Below are positions 26,397-34,244 of a DNA stretch of 38,222 nt, one piece after another. The notes under the pieces were generated by a model. It was not told where the DNA came from, did not search any database, and saw nothing but the letters and a program-made list of their open reading frames with translations. Made by a program: the position numbers and the translations under genes. The DNA lies in assembly GCA_016283195.1 (NCBI GenBank), contig JAEEML010000124.1, positions 1 through 38,222 of the forward strand, written 5' to 3'. The stretch is from Deltaproteobacteria bacterium (GTDB taxonomy: Bacteria; JAEEML01). Position 1 is the first letter of the stretch. Every line of letters starts with the position of its first letter.

Positions 26397-27566
26397 TTAA
26401 TTTATTTTTAGTACTTTGCGCAAGTAGGTGAGATCATCTTTTAAGAGAAGATCGTAATTCTTAGGATCGATATTGGTAGCATAGGTAAAAGCATTGTATG
26501 CTTCCTGGAATTTACCGCGGCGTTTGAAAATATAGCCTGGCAAATAGTAATGCCAAGCCACATTCGGCGCTTTTTCCACAGCCACTTTGCAAGCATCGGT
26601 AGCAAGACGCATTTTACCGCGCTTATATTCAAGGTCGCAAAGGAGTCCATAAGCAATACCCCAATCCGGAGCTGTGGGAAATACAGATTTAATCCACTCG
26701 CCGGCCTCTTCGTTCATGCCCATAGCCTGATAAATGCGGGCCATAGAATAACGAGCCAGTGGGTTGGGCGGATCAATTTTCAAGGCTTCCCGCAAATGCT
26801 TCATCGAAGGTTCGGCATCAGACAAAGTAACCGCTTCCCCGCGCGAGAGCTTCTCATCAAACGGTACTCTGGCACTTTGAGCTTGCTCATAAGCGGCCAT
26901 AAAGCGCGGCTCTACGAGCCAAGCTTTTTGGTCAAAATGGCGGTTGCTACACACCGGCAGGATACTCACTACCGATTCGGCCACTGCCTTCTTTTCGTTG
27001 TCACTGGATTTATTCAAAAAATCGACAACATCATAATAATAGAAACACATCCGTACATTTCTGTCGGCCATGGGTGCCAAATAATTAAGCACCATCTGCG
27101 CCTGAGCAGCTGGTAATTCCGGTTCCTTGGCAATCTCGTAAATGAAAATGCTGTAATTCACACCCAAATCAGCTGTTACCTGCACAGCAAGTTCCGAGCG
27201 TAAAGATACCGGCTCAACGGCTTTTAGCGCATTTATAATATCCTCGGCATTATCTGCTCCATAAGCTGAAAGGAGTTTTACAGCCAATACTTGTTGTTCT
27301 TTTCTGGCTTGCTCTGAGCGATCCTCCTTACCGAGGGCATCGCCTTTAATAAGTTGCACCAGATAGGCTTTAGCAGAATTCTCATGGAATTTTCCAAGTT
27401 TAATAGTTGCTGCTCGCCTAATGGCCGCATCATTTCTGTCATCAACCATTATCTTTTGCAAGGCAGAGATGTTCTTCTCAGCAGCATAGCGGTCAACCGT
27501 AGCCACGCTCACACAGCCAGCTAAAGCCATAGCAAACAAAAGAGCTAAACAGGTAATTTTTTTCAT
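26397..27566 (-). CDS. HEAT/TPR-type lipoprotein
   Basis: This 389-residue protein has a lipobox (LAGC, acylated C18, followed by Val and Ser, compatible with outer-membrane sorting). The N-terminal half (about 30-190) is helical and HEAT-like (for example RRAATIKLGKFHENSAKAYL). The C-terminal part (about 250-385) has three or four TPR units (LARYSMARIYQAMGMNEEAG, AYNAFTYATNIDPKN). No enzyme motif. It is the last of three minus-strand TPR genes, 44 nt after the barrel-TPR gene, and is followed by the ygfK promoter region. It is probably a scaffold lipoprotein working with the two upstream products. Confidence 0.68.
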   Translation of the reverse strand: MKKITCLALLFAMALAGCVSVATVDRYAAEKNISALQKIMVDDRNDAAIRRAATIKLGKFHENSAKAYLVQLIKGDALGKEDRSEQARKEQQVLAVKLLSAYGADNAEDIINALKAVEPVSLRSELAVQVTADLGVNYSIFIYEIAKEPELPAAQAQMVLNYLAPMADRNVRMCFYYYDVVDFLNKSSDNEKKAVAESVVSILPVCSNRHFDQKAWLVEPRFMAAYEQAQSARVPFDEKLSRGEAVTLSDAEPSMKHLREALKIDPPNPLARYSMARIYQAMGMNEEAGEWIKSVFPTAPDWGIAYGLLCDLEYKRGKMRLATDACKVAVEKAPNVAWHYYLPGYIFKRRGKFQEAYNAFTYATNIDPKNYDLLLKDDLTYLRKVLKIN

Positions 27567-27610
27567 TTTCTTCCCCTTAAAATAAGAAGTGTGAGTATCA
27601 AAAATCCCCT

Positions 27611-28846
27611 TTAAAGCGATTCAATCGGCGATTCTTCACCGTAATCATCGCTATACACCGGAGCACGCCCTTCATCATTATTGGCTCCGTCACGTGAATC
27701 AGCAGCTTCCGCACCGATAGCTTCGAGGGCATTAACTACCTGCATATTATCAGGATCAATCTCATAAGCCTCTCTAAGTATCGCCACGGCTTCATCCATT
27801 TTATCGAGTTCAACCAAACAGCCGGCCCAATCGAGACGCACCGGCACTCCTACATTCTTAGCCGCTTCTTTAGTTTTAGGCAAATAAGATAATCCTTTGC
27901 GGTAGTGCTCAACAGCATCGCCGCACCGTTTATCATGGCGCATATCATCGCCCAGGCGAATTTCATCAAAAGCTAATTGAATGCGGGTTTCGCCATCCTG
28001 ACGGGCTTTTTCATCGTCCTCGTTTTTAGCGCGCTCCTGGTCTAACATATTTTTATATGCTTCCGGCAAACGCTCTTCGGAGCTATCAACCTTCTCGATT
28101 TTAGAAGGTTTTATCTTTATGCGATAAAATATGCTAAGACCAAATCTAACCCCGGAAGTACTAACTACAGCCGAATCTTTAACAGCTGTTTTGCTGGACA
28201 ATTCGCCCTCACCGTAGAGGCCCAAACCAAAACCGCCGGCCAGCAGAAAATCAAGACCGACTCTTAAACCGGCAGCCACTTGGGCCAGCGACTCTTTATG
28301 AACTTCGTTCGGCCCGTTTAAGTACGATATACTACCGGCATTTACGCCAATAAAAGCGCCGGCATAAGGTTGCACGCGCAGTTTAAAGGGAGCAAAACGA
28401 GCATAAAAGCGAATAGGAATGATTGTCGCTTTGTAATTATTGATAGCATCGGGCTTAACACCGGTACCAATGGCCGAGCCATCATAAAGATTGCCTATAG
28501 CCATGCGCACACCAATTTGCAAAGCCAACTCGGTATAGGCCTTTAAAAATTGGGTTCCCAAATTGAGTTGCCCACCGTCAAAAACCTTGGCTTTACTCAT
28601 GGAATCGAGATTGCCCCAAGTTATTTTGGCAGTATCGGCAGTAAGCGGTTCCTGAAATTTAAAAGGAATAGGATGAGAGGTTTCGAGAGAAATATTCATC
28701 CCAAATTTGGATTCAACCGCCCTTCTCTCGGTTTTTATGGTTTCTTCGGTATCCTCGGCAGCCTGAGCGTGCAAAGGAGAAAGTAAAAAGCCCGCCAAGG
28801 CACATTTAATCAAGAACTTACCGTATTTAAAATGCACTTTACTCAT
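27611..28846 (-). CDS. outer-membrane beta-barrel with C-terminal TPR domain
   Basis: This 411-residue protein has a signal peptide (to about residue 29, HAQAAEDTE). Residues about 45-250 show amphipathic alternating strands ending in aromatic residues (LRVQPYAGAFIGVNAGS, GFGLGLYGEGELSS, VRFGLSIFYRIKIK), as in an 8-stranded outer-membrane barrel. A charged linker and a TPR-like domain follow (about 290-385: CGDAVEHYRKGLSYLP, EAVAILREAYEIDPDN), which would lie in the periplasm. A barrel fused to a C-terminal TPR domain is uncommon. The ATG has GGGGA upstream, and the gene starts 17 nt after the upstream TPR gene. Myxococcus gliding complexes contain small barrels (GltA, GltB, GltH), but no direct match is claimed. 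Confidence 0.62.
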   Translation of the reverse strand: MSKVHFKYGKFLIKCALAGFLLSPLHAQAAEDTEETIKTERRAVESKFGMNISLETSHPIPFKFQEPLTADTAKITWGNLDSMSKAKVFDGGQLNLGTQFLKAYTELALQIGVRMAIGNLYDGSAIGTGVKPDAINNYKATIIPIRFYARFAPFKLRVQPYAGAFIGVNAGSISYLNGPNEVHKESLAQVAAGLRVGLDFLLAGGFGLGLYGEGELSSKTAVKDSAVVSTSGVRFGLSIFYRIKIKPSKIEKVDSSEERLPEAYKNMLDQERAKNEDDEKARQDGETRIQLAFDEIRLGDDMRHDKRCGDAVEHYRKGLSYLPKTKEAAKNVGVPVRLDWAGCLVELDKMDEAVAILREAYEIDPDNMQVVNALEAIGAEAADSRDGANNDEGRAPVYSDDYGEESPIESL

Positions 28847-28863
28847 AACATATCCCCAAAAAA

Positions 28864-30906
28864 TTATCTTTTTAAATAGGCCGCTTGCTTTTGCGACCAG
28901 ATTTTTTCGTATTTTTTGGCGCGGGCACCGGCGGCGGCAAAAGTATCAACAGTCACCTTATAAAACTCGCGCATGGTATTAGGCGCGGTCCGACGGTTGG
29001 TAATAAACATATTTTCGGCATCGGTAAACCATTGGTTAGCTGTATCAATATCGCCCAATTTTACATACATTATGCCCATTTGCCGATATACTTCCGGATA
29101 GCGCTCGCGAATTTCGGCCGCCTTTTGATAATAACCGACGGCGTCCTGATACTTAGCTTGTTCCTGTTTTAAAAAGCCTAATGAATAATAGCCTTCGGCA
29201 TAAGAAGAATTGATGGTAATAGCGCGGTTATAGGCTCCCTCAGCTTCGTCAAAATAAGCCGGTTTTTTGTCGCCGGAAGCCAGAGCCATTTTTAGCAAAA
29301 TATCGCCATATTTCAAATGATATTCTTTGCTTACACCTTCTTCTTTTGCTGCCAGGCGCTTCAAATTGGAAAGAGCTTTTTCATAATTACCAGCCTGAAT
29401 ATTGGCATCGACAATATCCAAAATAATGCGCTTTGAATCAGGATAAATAACCAGGGCACTTTCCAGATTGGCCATACCGCGGCTGGCCTCGCCGGCGGCT
29501 ATTAAAATCCGTCCGCGAGCATCCATCAGGATGGGATCTGTGGGATAAAGTTCTAAAGCGGCATCGATCTTCTGCTCGGCTTTTTTAAATTCATTTTCAC
29601 GCAAATAAAGTTCAGCCCAAGCCAGAGCAATAGCCGCTTGATCTTTGGGAGCAGTCAAATTAGCAGCTATTTTTTCCACTTTGCTAAGGCCATTTTCAAT
29701 TTCCGTAGCATCTTTATTCTGGCGAGTAGCCGCTATTAAAGCTCTGGCCTTGGCTATAGGATGGCCAGGGTTCATTACACCTGCTTTTTCCCAATAAAAA
29801 CGGGCGTTTCTTTCATCGCCATCGAGATAATAAGCATCTCCGAGAGAGAGAGTATAAAGAGGTGTACGCGAAGAAATATCCACGGCTTTTTTGAGCTCGG
29901 CAAGGCCAACATCAAGGCCGCCAAGCATACGCTCGGACATACCGGCCAAATAGAGCAAGCGCTCATCCTGCGCACCCTTTTTGATAAGGCCAGAAGCCAG
30001 TTGTTTAACATCTTTATAGCGCCCGTCAGCTAGGCCCAGGAGACCCTCGGCCATATATGTTTCGGCTTTTTCGATACCCCGGCGGCGACATTCTTTAAGA
30101 TAATATTCGGCACGCGTCCGGTGAGCTTGCATACCATGTTCAAAAAAGAGCATGGCATGGGCTTCGGAAAGCCCGCTTAGGGCATAATCATTTTTGCTGT
30201 CAAGAGCGAGAACTTTTTCATAAGTTTCAATAGAATAACTGACAGCAGGAACATCACCGGCCACTGCCGACGGCCGCGCTTGCATAACCAGGCTGGCCGC
30301 TTCATAAGCCACATCGGCCCGCCACTTGTAAATACCGAAAAGCGCGCTGCAACAAAGCGCAGCTATAGCAACTTGCAAAAGTGCCGAGGGCAAAGTTTCG
30401 CGTTCAGGCTTTTCTGGGACAATAGAATGAAAAGCATTGGCGCTATCTGCCGAAATTTCCGCAATATTTTCACCCAAGCCGCGCAAAAGTTCCACCGTCT
30501 GGCGATCTTTATTATCAAGCGCATAAGCCTCTTTTAAGTAGCTTAGAGCATTCTCTTTTTTATTTTCTTCCAGAGCCAGTTCACCAAGCATTCTAAGGGC
30601 CGCGCTATTTTTATGCAAACGGTCCCCCAAAGAGGTAAGTATTTGTTTGGCTTCGTTATTTCTAAAAGTATCAAAATAGGCACAGCCTAGAAGAAAGCGG
30701 ACTTCCGGATCTTTGGTGAGCGCGCCCTGGTTGCCAATCAATTTGATGACTTTACCGGGCTTTCCGGCCGCCAAATAAGCCTCAGCCAGTGGTTTAAAAT
30801 AATTGCGGTCAGCCTTATACTTCTGCTCAAGTTGCCGAATTTGTTCGGCATCTCCCAGCCTGTGTTCTTTTAAAAGCGTGGCACCATGCTCCGTCATAGT
30901 GGCCAT
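28864..30906 (-). CDS. inner-membrane-anchored TPR protein
   Basis: This protein of about 680 residues has several N-terminal TPR units (to about 150) on one side of a single membrane helix (about 173-193, LLQVAIAALCCSALFGIY). Ten or more TPR units follow on the other side (about 210-650), among them YYSLGFLKQEQAKYQDAVGY. The topology of the two TPR parts is not shown by the sequence. The start is ATG at 30906, with GGAGGG 6-8 nt upstream. A GTG at 30921 would place that ribosome binding site inside the gene. It is the first gene of a three-gene cassette and is transcribed divergently from the kinase gene. Confidence 0.7.
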   Translation of the reverse strand: MATMTEHGATLLKEHRLGDAEQIRQLEQKYKADRNYFKPLAEAYLAAGKPGKVIKLIGNQGALTKDPEVRFLLGCAYFDTFRNNEAKQILTSLGDRLHKNSAALRMLGELALEENKKENALSYLKEAYALDNKDRQTVELLRGLGENIAEISADSANAFHSIVPEKPERETLPSALLQVAIAALCCSALFGIYKWRADVAYEAASLVMQARPSAVAGDVPAVSYSIETYEKVLALDSKNDYALSGLSEAHAMLFFEHGMQAHRTRAEYYLKECRRRGIEKAETYMAEGLLGLADGRYKDVKQLASGLIKKGAQDERLLYLAGMSERMLGGLDVGLAELKKAVDISSRTPLYTLSLGDAYYLDGDERNARFYWEKAGVMNPGHPIAKARALIAATRQNKDATEIENGLSKVEKIAANLTAPKDQAAIALAWAELYLRENEFKKAEQKIDAALELYPTDPILMDARGRILIAAGEASRGMANLESALVIYPDSKRIILDIVDANIQAGNYEKALSNLKRLAAKEEGVSKEYHLKYGDILLKMALASGDKKPAYFDEAEGAYNRAITINSSYAEGYYSLGFLKQEQAKYQDAVGYYQKAAEIRERYPEVYRQMGIMYVKLGDIDTANQWFTDAENMFITNRRTAPNTMREFYKVTVDTFAAAGARAKKYEKIWSQKQAAYLKR

Positions 30907-31063
30907 ATAAACCCTCCGCACTACAGAGTACAGCAGCTCTAACCGCTACCAGAGCCACATTATATTGTCAAGTGGCCCAAGACTCGAGGCCGCATTATAA
31001 TGCCAAGCGGCGATCTATGGAAGCTATTTTACACAATTTTTATCTATACAGAGCCACTCCCCT
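30907..31063. promoter_or_regulatory. divergent intergenic region between TPR cassette and kinase-cyclase genes
   Basis: This 157-bp gap separates genes that diverge, so it should hold promoters for both. On the minus strand a perfect TATAAT lies at 30964-30959; 17 bp upstream is TCGAGT, a poor -35. A palindromic CATTATAATG (30993-31002) carries TATAAT on both strands. No -35 matched well for the plus-strand gene, so the promoter sites are not fixed. Only the AT-rich hexamers can be supported. Confidence 0.25.
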
Positions 31064-32083
31064 ATGTTACTTTTAGGTCGGGCGGCTGAGATGGGCGAAG
31101 AACTTTTCGGCAAATATAGACTCATTGAATTTATCGGCAAAGGCGGAATGGCTGAGGTCTATAAAGCCTCAGCCGAAAGCGGCCCCTTTGTCGGTCGTAA
31201 CTTGGCAATAAAGCGCATCTTGCCGGAATTTCAGGATAATTCCGAATATACAGATCTTTTCCTGGCTGAGGCTGATTTAACCAGGATGCTCAAACACCAT
31301 GCAATTATACCTGTTTTGGAAACGGGCATAATTGCCGGAAGATACTATATTCTCATGGATTTTATCAGCGGCATGGATTTGGAAAAGCTCACCTACTGGT
31401 GTCAGCAGTTTAGTATTACCCTGCCCGTTGATTTTTGCTGTTTCATTGCCTATACCATCGCCGAAGCCCTTTCTTATGCTCACAACGCCAAGTCCCCAAG
31501 CGGCACACCGCTTAATATTGTGCACTGCGATGTGACACCGGCTAATATTTTTATTTCCGATATGGGCGAGATTTTTCTGGGCGATTTCGGTGTTTCACAG
31601 AGCATCGGCCTCCTGCAGCGCGATGAGCACGCCGTTATGGGCAAAGCCTCTTATATGGCGCCGGAACAAATCACCGGCCAGGAGGTTTTGTCGGCCACTG
31701 ATATTTTTGCTCTGGGCACCATATTTTATCAGCTGATAACCGGGCGCCCAGCTTATAAAGGCAAAAATTATAATGCCACCTGGGATGCCATCTTGGCCGG
31801 TAGCCACACCCAAGCGATAAAGTTGCGCCCGGAAATTTCCCCCGAGTTGAACATGGTAATCGAGCGCGCCATTGCGCCGAATCTGCCGGCCGGCGGCCTG
31901 CATGGCTGGCTGCGTCATAATCTGACTCCCTGGAGCACAGAGCGTTACACCGCTGCCGATGAATTACTCAAAGACTTAGGGCCCCTTTTTGATCATAAAA
32001 TAGGCGACCCATTGGCTATAGCCGCCGTGGTTCGCGGCATTCAACATGTTTTAAAAAGCAAACAACCGGCGAGTTGTCGCTAG
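31064..32083 (+). CDS. Hanks-type Ser/Thr protein kinase, soluble, with HCD catalytic loop
   Basis: This 339-residue protein is a eukaryotic-like kinase over nearly its full length. The Gly-rich loop is IGKGGMAEVY (24-33), the ATP-binding Lys is K50 in LAIKRI, a candidate helix-C Glu is E69, the catalytic loop is HCDVTPAN (H154, D156, N161), DFG is at 174-176, and the activation segment ends ASYMAPEQ. The usual HRD arginine is Cys155. Such non-RD kinases are often not controlled by activation-loop phosphorylation. No membrane helix or sensor domain follows. A start at M10 (31091) is possible, as the kinase fold starts at residue 16 and ribosome binding sites at both starts are weak. The cyclase gene follows 22 nt downstream. 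Confidence 0.9.
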   Translation: MLLLGRAAEMGEELFGKYRLIEFIGKGGMAEVYKASAESGPFVGRNLAIKRILPEFQDNSEYTDLFLAEADLTRMLKHHAIIPVLETGIIAGRYYILMDFISGMDLEKLTYWCQQFSITLPVDFCCFIAYTIAEALSYAHNAKSPSGTPLNIVHCDVTPANIFISDMGEIFLGDFGVSQSIGLLQRDEHAVMGKASYMAPEQITGQEVLSATDIFALGTIFYQLITGRPAYKGKNYNATWDAILAGSHTQAIKLRPEISPELNMVIERAIAPNLPAGGLHGWLRHNLTPWSTERYTAADELLKDLGPLFDHKIGDPLAIAAVVRGIQHVLKSKQPASCR

Positions 32084-32105
32084 GTAATATTATGGAGTTT
32101 TTATA

Positions 32106-34100
32106 ATGAAAACGGCCAATTTAGCCATCATGTTTACCGACATTCAAGGCTATACCGAAAAAACTTCCGCCTCTTCCAGAGAAGAAGCTCGCGACCTTTT
32201 AAGCAAACATGCCAACCTGCTGATGCCTATTATCCGCCATTTTCGCGGGCGCCTTGTCAAAACGATAGGCGATGCCTTTCTGGTGGTTTTTTACTCACCG
32301 ACGGCAGCTGTTCTTTGCGGCACCACCATTCAGGATGCTCTTTACAGGTACAATAGCGACAAAGATTCGCAAAATCACATAAATATTCGCGTGGCTATTA
32401 ATGTCGGCGAGGTGATTCTCTCACGCGGCGATGTTTATGGAGAAGCGGTAAATATTGCTTCCAGAGTGGAAAATATCACTCCGGCTCAGGAGGTGTATTT
32501 AACCGAATCGGTCTATCTCTCGATGAATAAGACAGAAATTCGCACCGAAAGAATCGGTGAATTTAATTTAAAGGGCATTCCGGAACCGGTTACCGTTTAC
32601 TGCGCCCCCCACAATAAGATCACTCAGACCGAAGATGATGTTTCCGGAGCAGGCAATATTCAGCGCCGCCTCACTGCCCCGGCACTTTTAACCATGCCTT
32701 ACGGCGGTAAGCACCTGGCCGAGGTAGATTCGGAAATTATTACGCCACGACGTCTAAAAGTTCTTTTGATTTCAGCACTTATTCTGCTTGTTGCCGCCAT
32801 TTCCACTTTTATTGTGCCCAGAGTCCGCAACAATTATCAATGGTCACAGGTCGAATCGGCCATTGGCCGCGGACAAATCGAAAGAGCGCAATCGCTCCTT
32901 AATCAAATTCCCAATCGCGTGGAAACCGACACATCACGCCGTTTTATTTTGCAAGTGGAAATTGCCACCCGCCTTTTGGAGCGTCATGAGTCTGAGCGCT
33001 CAGCTTTAATTCTGGCAGATCTAAAGCCTCAAGATCTATCAGATAAAACAATGGTTTTTCGCTTGCAATTAAGAGCACTTGAACAATTTATAGAGGCCGG
33101 CCAACTGGATACGGCTCTGCATACTATTTCCAGTATCGCCACTTATTCCGATACCGAAAAACGCGCTCTCATTGATATGCACATCGTTCTTGCCGAAGCC
33201 CTTTTAAAAATCGGGCGCTTTGAGGAACTGAAAAGCGAAGTGGAGTTTTTGCAGACAGTGGCTCCGGGTAATGCCAAAACTCACCTTTTGGCCGGCCACC
33301 TGCACATGGCATTAAGCCAGCGCGAACAAACTTTCCAAGAAATTAAAACTGCCTTTATTCATTACGAAAAAGCACTACAAACGGAGCTGGCTCTCGCCAG
33401 TAACGAGCTCCTCCTCGATAACGTGGCCCACTCATATGAAGAATTGCAGGAAAACGAAAAGCAGCAAGTCATCATTATTACCCAGGCGGCTTCTCTCATT
33501 GATAAATATCTTGGCGCAAAAGCCATAGATCCGCTTATTTCTCAGCTGGAAAACGGCAATAACAATAAATTGGCCCGCCGGGCTTTAACCGCGCAAATAG
33601 CCAAACTGGGAGCCAGCAGTGATGTTGACAACATAAAACTGGCTATTGAAGATTTGGAAGGTATCACCTGTAACACGGCCACCAATCGCCGCCATGCTAT
33701 GCGTCTCATCGACAGACTCCGGGAAACTGGTACAGCCGATGTGCGGCCTCTGGGGGCGCTGCTAAAATTTGCCGCCAAACAAAACGGTTGCCAAGCCTAT
33801 GCCTTACAGGCCATCCAGAGACTTATCGGCAAAGATATCGGCTTTATGGCTAAATCCGATCTCACCCTCGCTCCTGTTTTGGAAGAGCTCAGCAATGCCA
33901 ATTGTCAGCGTCTGAAAAATCGCCAGCGGGCCAAAGCCATCCTGGACAATATGAAACGCATCGGCGATTTGCGTACGGTGGGGCCAATTTTAGCTTTCGC
34001 CCAAAAATCCCCCAAATGTGCCGAGCAGGCCATTAACACGGCCAGTGCCATTTTGGGCACAAAAGTACAATTTCAAGAATCTTCCGCAGAAAATCAGTAG
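32106..34100 (+). CDS. class III adenylate cyclase with membrane helix and helical repeat domain
   Basis: This 664-residue protein has its cyclase catalytic domain at about residues 1-165. The metal ligands D12 (MFTDIQGYT) and D56 (VKTIGDAF) are present. K52 and D109 are at the positions that select adenine, and N116 and R120 (VNIASR) are the transition-state residues, so an active ATP cyclase making cAMP is likely. A membrane helix at about 218-237 follows. The C-terminal 400 residues are TPR-like and HEAT-like helices (for example IDPLISQLENGNNNKLARR), with the cyclase on the cytoplasmic side and the repeats in the periplasm. A GGAG site is 8 nt before the ATG. It lies 22 nt after the kinase gene and is probably co-transcribed. 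Confidence 0.88.
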   Translation: MKTANLAIMFTDIQGYTEKTSASSREEARDLLSKHANLLMPIIRHFRGRLVKTIGDAFLVVFYSPTAAVLCGTTIQDALYRYNSDKDSQNHINIRVAINVGEVILSRGDVYGEAVNIASRVENITPAQEVYLTESVYLSMNKTEIRTERIGEFNLKGIPEPVTVYCAPHNKITQTEDDVSGAGNIQRRLTAPALLTMPYGGKHLAEVDSEIITPRRLKVLLISALILLVAAISTFIVPRVRNNYQWSQVESAIGRGQIERAQSLLNQIPNRVETDTSRRFILQVEIATRLLERHESERSALILADLKPQDLSDKTMVFRLQLRALEQFIEAGQLDTALHTISSIATYSDTEKRALIDMHIVLAEALLKIGRFEELKSEVEFLQTVAPGNAKTHLLAGHLHMALSQREQTFQEIKTAFIHYEKALQTELALASNELLLDNVAHSYEELQENEKQQVIIITQAASLIDKYLGAKAIDPLISQLENGNNNKLARRALTAQIAKLGASSDVDNIKLAIEDLEGITCNTATNRRHAMRLIDRLRETGTADVRPLGALLKFAAKQNGCQAYALQAIQRLIGKDIGFMAKSDLTLAPVLEELSNANCQRLKNRQRAKAILDNMKRIGDLRTVGPILAFAQKSPKCAEQAINTASAILGTKVQFQESSAENQ

Positions 34101-34150
34101 AAATATTTTTCCCTAACCGCTTCATTGCCCAGATTATTGAAAATAAATGA

Positions 34151-34179
34151 TAGACATAAGCGCTCCTGTGCACTAGAAT
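34151..34179 (+). promoter_or_regulatory. predicted sigma-70 promoter for the DUF4388-cheY-cheA operon
   Basis: TAGACA (34151-34156) and TAGAAT (34174-34179) are spaced by exactly 17 bp and match the consensus at five of six positions each. Transcription would start near 34186, about 58 nt before the ATG at 34245. It is the best promoter match in this 144-bp gap. Confidence 0.45.
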
Positions 34180-34183
34180 ACTT

Positions 34184-34208
34184 CCCCTTAGGGGCGGCCT
34201 TATGGCCG
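34184..34208 (+). promoter_or_regulatory. tandem hairpins at the predicted 5' end of the operon transcript
   Basis: Two adjacent perfect inverted repeats occur: CCCC-TTA-GGGG (34184-34194) and CGGCC-TTAT-GGCCG (34195-34208). They lie at or just after the predicted transcript start and would stand at the very 5' end of the message. They could stabilise the mRNA or form the remains of a terminator for the cyclase gene. No T-run follows, so a terminator is less likely. Confidence 0.35.
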
Positions 34209-34244
34209 ATTAACAGCATAGTGCTTTGCGTGAAAGCGTCATAA

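Noticed and set aside
30907-30921. GTG-initiated extension of the inner-membrane TPR gene
   Set aside because: The GGAGGG ribosome binding site lies inside the extension and is correctly spaced for the ATG at 30906.
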